Source: Aquabacterium sp.
GTDB taxonomy: Bacteria; Pseudomonadota; Gammaproteobacteria; Burkholderiales; Burkholderiaceae_C
Assembly: GCA_023266355.1 (NCBI GenBank)
Contig: JAHFQM010000003.1
Coordinates: 482,012-546,011 of the forward strand
Reading direction: 5' to 3'
Length of the DNA: 64,000 bases
Below, piece by piece: positions 17,178-25,400 of the stretch. The notes under the pieces were generated by a model. The model made no database searches. It was given only the letters and a program-made list of their open reading frames with translations, and was not told where the DNA came from. Numbering within the stretch: position 1 is the first letter of the stretch; every line of letters begins with the position of its first letter. A program made the translations under genes and the position numbers.

Positions 17178-18865
17178 CCCACCACGCGCAGCAGTTCATC
17201 GGCCGTGGTCTCGCCACGGGCCACCATCGCCATCACCAAGGTGCGGATGGTCTTCATGCCCATGGCCGCGGCGTGCTGCTTGAGCTGCGACACCGGTGCC
17301 TTGGTGGCGATCATTTCCTTGAGGGGGTCGTCCAGCAGCAGCACCTCGGCCACGGCCTTGCGGCCCTTGTAACCCACACCACGGCAATGCGCGCAGCCCC
17401 GCCCGGCGCGCCAGGTCCAGCCCGCCACATCGGCCAGGGTCAGCCCGACCTGCTGCAGCACGGCCGCGTCCGGGGCCACGTCCACCGCGCAGTGGCTGCA
17501 GTTCACCCGCACCAGGCGCTGCGAGACGATGCCATTGAGCGCCGCCGACAGGCTGTACGGGTCCACGCCCATGTGCATGAAACGGCCCAGCACGTCGAAC
17601 ACGCTGTTGGCGTGCACGGTGGTGAAAACGAGGTGGCCGGTGAGGGCTGCCTGCACGGCGATCTGCGCGGTGTCATCGTCGCGGATCTCGCCGACCATGA
17701 TCTTGTCCGGGTCGTGGCGCAGGATGGAGCGCAAACCGCGTGCGAACGTCAGGCCCTTCTTCTCGTTGACGGGGATCTGCAGCACGCGCGGCAGGCGGTA
17801 CTCGACCGGGTCTTCGATGGTGACGATCTTGTCGCGTCCATCGTGGATTTCGGTGATGGCCGCGTACAGCGTGGTCGTCTTGCCCGAACCCGTCGGGCCG
17901 GTCACCAGCAGCATGCCGTGCGGGCGCGCGGCCAGGTGGCGGATAGCGGCCATGCCCTGCGCATCGAGGCCCAGGTGGTCGAGGTTGAGCTGGCGCGCCT
18001 GCTCGGTCAGCGACTGGCGGTCCAGCAGGCGCAGCACCGCGTCTTCGCCAAAAATGTTGGGCATGATCGAGACGCGGAAGTCGATCTCGCGCTCGTTGAC
18101 GCGCACCTTGAAGCGGCCGTCCTGCGGCACACGGCGCTCGGCGATGTCGAGGTCGGCCATGACCTTGATGCGCGAGATGACCTGCTCGGCCAGCTCCTGG
18201 CCCTGCACCTGCGTGATGGGCACGAGCACCCCGTCGATGCGGCACATCACGTGCAGGCTGCCGCTGTCGCACTCCAGGTGGACGTCGCTGGCCTGCAACT
18301 TGAGGGCGTCGTAGAGCGTGGAGTTCACCAGCTTGACGACCTGGCTGGTGTCTTCCTGGATGGACGACAGCGTGATGTTGGCGGCGATCTCCTCGTCGTC
18401 GCTGTCGGCCAGGCCGGTTTCCATGCCGTCCATGGCGCGCAGGGCCTGCTCCTGGCGTGCCAGGTAAGCGGCGAAGTCGTCGGCGTGCACCAGGCCCAGT
18501 TGCGGCTGCAGGCCCAGGCGCTCGCAGCGGTGCCGCGCCCAGGTTTCGGCCGCCTCGTTGAACGGGTCCTGGCAGGCCAGCCACAGGCGGCCATCGGCCT
18601 GCGCCTTCAGCACGCACACGCCCTTCTGGCTGGCCTCGGCAAAGCCCCAGGCGCGGTAGTCGGGGTCGCAATCGAGCAAGGTCGGCATGTCCAGCACGGC
18701 CTCGCCGAGGTGGGCGGCCAGGCTGTGCATGAAGGCCTCGGGCGAGAGGCCGCAAGCGCGCTCCAGCAGGCGCATGAAGGGCAGCGACTCGCGGCCCATG
18801 GCGGCCTGGGCTTCCCGCAACCAAGCGGTCTGGAACGCGGGCGCCACGGCGTCGTTGAGCTTCAT
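17174..18865 (-). CDS. gspE: GspE/PulE family secretion ATPase
   Basis: 563-residue hexameric ATPase that powers pseudopilus assembly. An N-terminal GspE-N domain is followed by the ATPase core: Walker A GPTGSGKTTT near residue 322, the Asp-box IVTIEDPVEYRLP, Walker B-like IMVGEIRD, and the His-box LTGHLVFTTVHAN. A tetracysteine zinc motif (CSHC near 458, CAHC near 492) is intact. The ATG at 18865 overlaps the gspF stop by 4 nt. Close to GspE/MshE/PilB; the organisation of the operon favours a T2SS/MSHA-like machine. Confidence 0.94.
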   Translation of the reverse strand: MKLNDAVAPAFQTAWLREAQAAMGRESLPFMRLLERACGLSPEAFMHSLAAHLGEAVLDMPTLLDCDPDYRAWGFAEASQKGVCVLKAQADGRLWLACQDPFNEAAETWARHRCERLGLQPQLGLVHADDFAAYLARQEQALRAMDGMETGLADSDDEEIAANITLSSIQEDTSQVVKLVNSTLYDALKLQASDVHLECDSGSLHVMCRIDGVLVPITQVQGQELAEQVISRIKVMADLDIAERRVPQDGRFKVRVNEREIDFRVSIMPNIFGEDAVLRLLDRQSLTEQARQLNLDHLGLDAQGMAAIRHLAARPHGMLLVTGPTGSGKTTTLYAAITEIHDGRDKIVTIEDPVEYRLPRVLQIPVNEKKGLTFARGLRSILRHDPDKIMVGEIRDDDTAQIAVQAALTGHLVFTTVHANSVFDVLGRFMHMGVDPYSLSAALNGIVSQRLVRVNCSHCAVDVAPDAAVLQQVGLTLADVAGWTWRAGRGCAHCRGVGYKGRKAVAEVLLLDDPLKEMIATKAPVSQLKQHAAAMGMKTIRTLVMAMVARGETTADELLRVVG

Positions 18866-20130
18866 TGCAGCGACCCCGCCAGATCGAAAATCGGCATGTA
18901 CATCAGCACCACCACCGTGCCCACGATCAGGCCGATCACGGTCATCAGCACGGGCTCCAGCAGGCGCGAGGCCCAGTCCACCCAGCGGCTGAAGTCTTCG
19001 TCGTGGAAGCGCGCCGTGCGCTCCAGCATCTCGGCCATCTGGCCAGACCGCTCGCCCACGCGGATGAGCGAGTCCGCCACCGCGCCCGACAGGCCATGGT
19101 CGCGCAGGGCCTGCGACAGCGGCTGCCCCTGGTCGATGGCCTGGCGCACCGCACGCAAGGCCTGCTGCTGCGCCGGGCTGAGCAAACCGGTGACCATGCC
19201 CAGGGCCTTGGGCAAGGCGATGCCCGAAGCCAGCAGGAGGCTGACCGCACGGAAGAAACGGGCCAGGCGGAAGTCGTCGGCGCGGCGCGCCAACATGGGC
19301 ACCTTGAGCACCTGGTTGAGCAACCAGCCCCGCCCGGCAGGCTGGGACAAGGCCCAGCCCGTGCCCACCAGCGCCGCCAGCGTGCCCGCCACCGCCAGTT
19401 GCCAGTGCGCGTGGATGAGCTTGCCGAAGGCCAGCAGGGTGAGCGACAACCAAGGCAGGTCGCGCCCGGAAGATTCATACACGGCGCTGAAGCGCGGCAC
19501 CACATAGCCCAGCAGGAACAGGGTGACGAAGCCGCCCACCACCAGCAACATCACCGGGTAGATGGCCGCCGACACCAGCTTCTTGCGGATGCCATCGAAC
19601 TGCAGCTGGTAGGCGATGTAGCGCGCCAGCGCGTGCGGCAGGTCGCCCGTGCGCTCGGAGGCGCGCACGGTGGCCACATAGACGTCGGGGAACTCCTGCG
19701 GGTGGTCTTCCAACACGTCGGACAAGTTGCGCCCTTCGCGCAAGGCCTGCAGCACCATGGCCAGGCGCTCGCGCACGCCCCCTGACGCCTCCTTGGCGTG
19801 CAGCGTGGCGATGGCTTCGGTCAGGTTCAGGCCGGCCTCCAGCAAGGCGAGCAGCTCCTGGCTGAACAGCAACAGGGGGAAGGCGCCGCCCTGTCCGGCA
19901 CGCGCGCGCCGCTCGGTCGCCAGCGCGCTTTGCAGGGCCAGCACCTGCCAGCCCCGGCCTGCGGCTTGCAGGATGGCATCGGCCTCGTTGGCCGCGGGCA
20001 GCTCGACCCACTCGGGCGCCTTGCCGGCCTGCACGACCTGCAGCCGGAAACGCTGGGCGCCTGGCGTAACAAGGGCCGCGGAAGGAACAGGCACCCGGGC
20101 GGCTGGGCGGGTCTCAGCGGTAGGAGACAT
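18862..20130 (-). CDS. gspF: GspF family inner-membrane platform protein
   Basis: 422 residues with two GspF repeats: LLFSQELLALLEAGLNLTEAI (about 85-105) and ARFFRAVSLLLASGIALPKAL (about 285-305). Three membrane segments are present (about 190, 235 and 390-410). It anchors the ATPase and pseudopilus in the inner membrane. The first about 75 residues form an extra N-terminal domain (RFRLQVVQAGKAPEWVELPA), as in many GspF/PilC proteins. The ATG at 20130 overlaps the gspG end by 17 nt; an in-frame start at 20151 would overlap more. Confidence 0.92.
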   Translation of the reverse strand: MSPTAETRPAARVPVPSAALVTPGAQRFRLQVVQAGKAPEWVELPAANEADAILQAAGRGWQVLALQSALATERRARAGQGGAFPLLLFSQELLALLEAGLNLTEAIATLHAKEASGGVRERLAMVLQALREGRNLSDVLEDHPQEFPDVYVATVRASERTGDLPHALARYIAYQLQFDGIRKKLVSAAIYPVMLLVVGGFVTLFLLGYVVPRFSAVYESSGRDLPWLSLTLLAFGKLIHAHWQLAVAGTLAALVGTGWALSQPAGRGWLLNQVLKVPMLARRADDFRLARFFRAVSLLLASGIALPKALGMVTGLLSPAQQQALRAVRQAIDQGQPLSQALRDHGLSGAVADSLIRVGERSGQMAEMLERTARFHDEDFSRWVDWASRLLEPVLMTVIGLIVGTVVVLMYMPIFDLAGSLQ

Positions 20131-20536
20131 CGGCTGCGTCTCCCTCCCCACCGGCCTGGCCGTCCTTGCCCAGAGACATCAGGTCATAGTCCTGCCCGGC
20201 CGTGGCCGACGGGTGGCGGTAGATGTACGGGCGCCCCCAGGGGTCCTGCGGCAAGGACTTCTGCAGGTAGGGGCCGGCCCATTTGGCCTCGTTGGCCGGT
20301 GCGGCCATCAGCGCCGCCAGGCCTTGCTCGGCCGTGGGGTAGTGGCCCACGTCCAGGCGATAGGTGTCCAGGGCGCGAGACAGGCCCTCGATCTGGGCGC
20401 GGGCCGTGCTGCGCTCGGTCTTGCCGATCTGCGAGAAATAGCGCGGCCCCACATAGCCCGCCAGCAGGCCGATGATGACCATCACCACCAGCAGCTCCAG
20501 CAAGGTGAAGCCGGCCTGCGCTGTGCGAGCTTTCAT
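20114..20536 (-). CDS. gspG: Major pseudopilin GspG
   Basis: 140 residues with a canonical prepilin leader (KARTAQAGFTLLELLVVMVIIGLLAG; cleavage after Gly, Glu at +5). It is followed by the GspG hallmark sequence: YRLDVGHYPTAEQGLAAL, DPWGRPYIYRHP and the calcium-site tail DYDLMSLGKDGQ. This is the most typical GspG of the four pilin-like proteins in the operon. The ATG overlaps the stop of the PEP-CTERM gene (ATGA). Confidence 0.95.
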   Translation of the reverse strand: MKARTAQAGFTLLELLVVMVIIGLLAGYVGPRYFSQIGKTERSTARAQIEGLSRALDTYRLDVGHYPTAEQGLAALMAAPANEAKWAGPYLQKSLPQDPWGRPYIYRHPSATAGQDYDLMSLGKDGQAGGEGDAADVSYR

Positions 20537-21453
20537 GCGCGGCCGGCACCCCGGCGACGCCACATGCCCAGGCCAGCCAGGCCGGCCAGGGCCAGGGCCG
20601 CAGCGCCAGGCTCGGGCACCACGGTGGCTTGCTGGCTGGCCAGCTGGGTGGCCGAAGCGATGACCGTGGCGTGGAAGGAGGCGGTCAGCACGCTGCCGTC
20701 GTCGTTGACCAGCTCATGGGCGAAGCCACGCTGGACCTGGCGGTCGATGGCGCCGGTCACCCACAGCGGGTCGGTGCTGACGGTGTAGCGCAGGTCGTCG
20801 CTGGCCTCGGAGTCGAACCAGGACTGCGCGCTGGCCGTGCCGCCCGAGACCACGTCCACGCCGATGTCGGCATAGCCCATCAGGGCGGCGAAGGGGTTGG
20901 CAAAACCCGGTGCCGCGCCCTCGGGCAGCAGCGCCTGGGCACTGTCCACGGCCTGCAGCTGCAAGGCGAAGTTGCCGCTGATGCGCAGCGCGGTCATGGG
21001 CGAGAGCTCGAAGGTGCTGAAGATGCTGGCCAGGCCCTGGCCCGAACCGCCCTCGGCGCCGACCGTGTGGCCGGCCGACAAGCCCGCCAGCAAGCCGGTC
21101 AGCGACAGCTGCGCACGCGCCAGACCGGCACCCGCGGACAAACCGGGTTGCAGCAGGCCCTCGTCATGGGCCACGCCATCGGGGTCGGTGTGCGTGAATT
21201 CGTAGGACCACTGGCCCGCGGCCTGGTCGCTCCAGGTGAAGCGTGCGCTGCGCTGCGACAGCGCGGTGGCATCGGCCGAGGTGCTCAGCCAGGTGATGGA
21301 GGGGTCGATGCCGTCTTCGGGGTCCAGGTCCACCAGCTCGAAGGTCACGGCCGAGACGGCGGCGCTCACCTCGGCGGCCTGCACCGATGCGAGTGAAGAC
21401 GCCGCCAGCGACGTCAGCGCCAGCAGCGCTTTCCCAACTCCCGTGAACCGCAT
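20533..21453 (-). CDS. PEP-CTERM protein at the head of the secretion operon
   Basis: 306 residues starting MRFTGVGKALLALT with a Sec signal (cleavage near VQAAE). A beta-rich body with Ser/Ala/Gly composition ends in a sorting signal: VVPEPGAAALALAGLAGLGM then a WRRR cluster, i.e. the PEP motif, a hydrophobic helix and a basic tail handled by exosortase/EpsH systems. Its stop overlaps the gspG start, so it is co-translated with the secretion machine. No other domain is recognised. It is probably either a substrate or a surface component of the machine (inference). Confidence 0.88.
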   Translation of the reverse strand: MRFTGVGKALLALTSLAASSLASVQAAEVSAAVSAVTFELVDLDPEDGIDPSITWLSTSADATALSQRSARFTWSDQAAGQWSYEFTHTDPDGVAHDEGLLQPGLSAGAGLARAQLSLTGLLAGLSAGHTVGAEGGSGQGLASIFSTFELSPMTALRISGNFALQLQAVDSAQALLPEGAAPGFANPFAALMGYADIGVDVVSGGTASAQSWFDSEASDDLRYTVSTDPLWVTGAIDRQVQRGFAHELVNDDGSVLTASFHATVIASATQLASQQATVVPEPGAAALALAGLAGLGMWRRRGAGRA

Positions 21454-21550
21454 GTCTCGCTCCCATCCCACAGACCACCGGGCCTGCAAAGACCCGTCGC
21501 CCGATACGTCCGGGCAATGCGGGAGTCTGACGAACTCATGTGATGCCCGC

Positions 21551-21589
21551 GTGACGGTGGGCGCCAGGGCAGCGCCTGGCCGTCGTCAC
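21551..21589. other. Imperfect stem-loop between immunity gene and secretion operon
   Basis: In the 156-bp gap, GTGACG...CGTCAC forms an outer stem and GCCAGG/CCTGGC an inner stem. It lies 20 bp after the stop of the gene at 21610 (minus strand) and could be a weak terminator or an RNA-stabilising element. There is no T-run. Confidence 0.3.
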
Positions 21590-21609
21590 CCCGCGAACAA
21601 GGGGGTGAC

Positions 21610-22449
21610 TCAGGCCGGGGCGTTGAACTCCCAGTACGCCTCGCGCTTTTCGGGGATGGGGTCGGGCAGCTCGAAGGCCTCGAAGTCGGCGGGCGACAGC
21701 TGGTCCTTGTAGGCATCGTGGTGCACCTGGGCCTGGCCGCCCGGCGCGATGCCGCTGACGTCCAGCCAGACGGCGCCCACCAAGCCGCGCCCATCGCGCC
21801 CGCGCACGCCCACGCTCAGGTAGGGCAGGCGCCGGCCTGAGTGGTTGGCCACGTCGAACACCGCGTCACCGCTGTCGTCGAAGCCGGTGTGGCGCCAACT
21901 GAACTGCCGGCGCGCCGCCACCACGTCCTCCTCCTGCGGGGTGAACGGCGGCGGCCCCTGGAGGATGGCCTGCCAGCGCGTGCGCGAGAACTTGCCCTGG
22001 CACCAGGCGTGCGCCTGGGCGAACCAGCTCGCGAAGTCAGGCGCCAGCTCGCGCCCGCCCTGCTTGCGCAACTCGTACACCCGCGACTGCCCGGTCGCCA
22101 GCAGCTCGGCCTCGGCAAACCAGGCGGACTGCTGGCCGCGGAAGCCGAACCCCACGTAAGCCTGGCCGTCGGCGGCCACCTCGCGGCGGTGCGCCTCCAG
22201 CGGGTAGACCGCGAGCATGGGCGCGTCGCGGTGGTCGGCGAACAGGCTGGCGCGCCCGAAGCGGCGCAGGAAGTCGGCGTAATCTCCTGTCAACAGCACG
22301 CCGCTCAACGCCACGCCATCCGTCGGCCCTGCCGGCGCCAGGTAGCGCAGGGCCTGCGGGGCCACGGGTTCGAGGATGTGGAAGCGGCGCGACCGGATGG
22401 CCGCGCACACGTCGGCAAACCAGGCCAGGCGGTCTTCACTTGTAGCCAT
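21610..22449 (-). CDS. Probable SMI1/KNR4 (SUKH)-like immunity protein for RHS nuclease
   Basis: 279 residues, no signal peptide, so cytoplasmic. The N-terminal half fits the SUKH pattern loosely: LLTGDYADFLRRFGRASLF, LAVYPLEAHRRE, AYVGFGFRG, VYELRKQGG, LAPDFASWF. The C-terminal half (about 185-279) is a beta-sandwich-like extension. The gene starts 14 nt inside the end of the RHS-HNH gene, the usual place for a cognate immunity gene of a polymorphic toxin. The function is inferred from position and this weak pattern; no search was possible. Confidence 0.6.
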   Translation of the reverse strand: MATSEDRLAWFADVCAAIRSRRFHILEPVAPQALRYLAPAGPTDGVALSGVLLTGDYADFLRRFGRASLFADHRDAPMLAVYPLEAHRREVAADGQAYVGFGFRGQQSAWFAEAELLATGQSRVYELRKQGGRELAPDFASWFAQAHAWCQGKFSRTRWQAILQGPPPFTPQEEDVVAARRQFSWRHTGFDDSGDAVFDVANHSGRRLPYLSVGVRGRDGRGLVGAVWLDVSGIAPGGQAQVHHDAYKDQLSPADFEAFELPDPIPEKREAYWEFNAPA

Positions 22450-25400
22450 GCGTCTTGTGGTGGTCGATGTGCTGCGACGGCGTCATCGGCGTGATGTTGC
22501 TGGGGTGGTCGGAGCCACCCTTGCTCTTGTGGACGATGTGGTGGCCGTCCTGGTTGCCGCCCGGCCGGATCTTCTCGGTGGGCGGGTTCTTGGGCCACTG
22601 CTTGCCGTAGAACTTTTCCCAGGCCCGCCGCATGGCCGGGGTGCAGCGGCCATTGTGGACCAGCTCGCCCTCGTCGCCCACGAAGAAGGTGTGCGCCCGG
22701 GCCACCTCCAGGTTGAAGACGGGCACGGTCTCGCGCTCGGTCTGCACGCTTTCCACCACGGCCAGCACGGCCTGTCCGTTGGCAGACCTGGTGTGCAGGC
22801 GCGCGCCCACTTCCAGCGTGCCGGCATCGCGCCAGCCGTCGCTGGTCATGAAGGCGTGGCCCTCTGTGGCGGTGAGCCTGGCGCCGCCGGACAGCCCCAG
22901 GTGCACCATGCCCTGCAGGCGGTGGCTGTGCAGCACGTCCACCAGCTTCTCGTAGGACAGGCGCTCGTCGCGGCCCGGCTGGCGGCCCTTGTCCTTCCAT
23001 TCGGCCAGGGCCAGCACCTCGTCGCCCACCTGCAGCTGGTCGATGCGGCGCAGCTCGGCGCGGCCCAGTTGGGCGTCCAGCGCCGCGGCCCCGCGCGGGC
23101 GCACGTGGACGAGGGTCTCGCCGGGGAAGCTGCTGATGGCGCAGGGCAGGCGGTCCCAGGCGCGCTTGGCCCACTGCCAGGCCTTGCCGGCGGCCCAGCC
23201 CATGCCCATGCCGGCGGCGCAGCCGATGGCGCAGTCCTTGGCGGTGTTGCCCCAGTTGTTGCACTCGCCGGTGATGGCGTTCTCGGCCGCGGTGGTCAAC
23301 GCGCAGGAGGCCATGCAGACGGCGAAAGCCGCGCATTGCGGGCACTCGCCCGACGGGTCCGCGCGGTTGACGGGGTCGGCGTCGGCGTACTGGTAGAGGT
23401 TGAAGCCGCCGGTCAGGCCTTTCGGGTCCTGGGTGATGTAGCGGCCCACCTGCGGGTCGTAGTAGCGGCGGTAGTTGTAGTGCAGGCCGGTTTCGGCGTC
23501 TGCCATCTGGCCCGGCAGGCGCAGGCTGGACGCGATGGTGGGCCGCTCGGGCGTGGCCGGCGGCGTGGTGATGCTGGCCTGGCCGAAGACGTTGTAGCTC
23601 GCCGCCCAGACGACGTTGCCCGCCTTGTCGGTGGCTTGCAGCGGCGTCTGCATCGGGTCGTGGTGGTAGTAAGCCACCAGGGGCTGGCCGTTGGAGGCCA
23701 GGGTCTTGACGAAGAGCGTGCCGGTCATCACCTCGGCGCCCAGGCGCGGGCCGTACTGGGTGACGATGGCTGGCGTGCCCATGGCCTGCACGCTGCCATC
23801 GGCCTGCAACGCGATCGGCTGGGTGGCCTCGGCGATCAGGCCCTCGTCGGCGTACAGGTAGAGGGTGCGCACGGCCTGGGCCAGGGCCTGGCCTGTGGCG
23901 TCGCGGAACTGCTCTTTCCAGATGCGGCGGTCCAGCGGGTCGTAGCCATAACGCGCGATGGGGCGGCCGCTGCCATCCTGCACCTCGCTCAGGCGGTTGA
24001 GGGCGTCGTGCACGTAGCGGGTGGTGCGCCCGCCGGGCTCGGTTTGGGTGCTGAGGTTGCCGGCCTCGTCGTGGGTGTAGGCCGTGGCCGACGCGCCCGT
24101 GCCGCGTTGCAGCAGGCGGTTGTTGTCGTCGTAACGCCAGGCGCCGCTGACCTTGCTGTGGCCGACGCGGTTGCCCAGGGCATCGAGCGTGAAGGTTTCG
24201 GTCTCGGTGCCGAAAAGGCCGCCGGTGTCGGTGTCCACCTGGGTGAGGCGCTGCTCGCTGTCGTAGCCGAAGCGGCGGGTGCTGGTGCTGCTGGCGCTGC
24301 CGATGACGTCGGTGCGCTGGCTGGCTTGCAGCTCTTGCACCTTGCCCCAGGTGTGGCTCAGGCTCAGCACCGTTTGCTGGTTCGGCGCCTTGACCTTCAT
24401 CGCTTCGAGGTGGAGCAGGCCGTCGAGGGTGCGCTCTTGGACCGTGCCGCCGGGCAGGGTGACCTGGGTGGGCGCCAGCCATTTGAACTGGTTGACGCTG
24501 ATGCTGCCCTCGCCAGGGATGCTCACGGCCTGCAGCTCGCCGTGGTCGCTGTAGGCATAGCTCAGCACGGTGCCATCGGGCCACACGAGCTGGGTTTTCT
24601 TGCCTGCCAGGCTGTAGGCGTAGCCGTAGCCCAAGGTGTGCGTGCCGCCGCCTGGCAGCGGGTAGGTGGTGCTTTCCTGCGTCTTGCGGCCGGCGTCGTC
24701 GAAGGTGGCACTGCCGCTGGCGGTCTGGCCGCGCAGGTGGTCGGTGTCGCTCCATGCGGTGAGGTTGTCGCCATCGTCCAGGGTGTAGCGCACGGTGCGC
24801 GCCAGCACGTCGCCGGGCAGGAAGTGCCGGGCTTCCTGCAGGCGGTAGGCGGCGTCGTAGCGGTAGGTGATGCGCCGGCCTGCCGGGTCTTGCAGCGAGC
24901 TCAGGTTGCCAGCGGCATCGTAACCATAGCGCGTGGCTTGGCCCATGGGCAGGGTGTCCTGCACGAGGCGGTCGTTGCGGTCGTAGGCAAATCGGTTGAC
25001 ATGGCCCTGGGCGTCGGTGATCTGCACGAGGTTGTCGCGGGCGTCGTAGACGGCGCGGGTCTTGGCACCAAGGCTGTCGGTGGTTTGGGTCAGGCGGCCC
25101 AGGGCGTCGTAGGTGTAGCTGCGGGTCTTGCCATTGGCGTCGGTGTCAGACACCACCTGCCCGCGCGCATCGTGCTGCTGGCTGCTGACCAGGCCCTCCT
25201 CGCCCAGGGTGTTGCGGTGGAGCAGGGTGTCGCTGGTGAGTCGCTCGCGCGCGTCGAAGCGTTGGCGCTGCGTCAAGGTCGGGTAGCGGACCTCGGTGGG
25301 CTCGGACAGGGAGCCCAGCATGCCGGCGCCGGCCGTGCCACCCGTTCCCCCCGTTCCATCAGGCACGTTGTAGCCGTAGGTGGTCGTGTGGCCCAGACCG

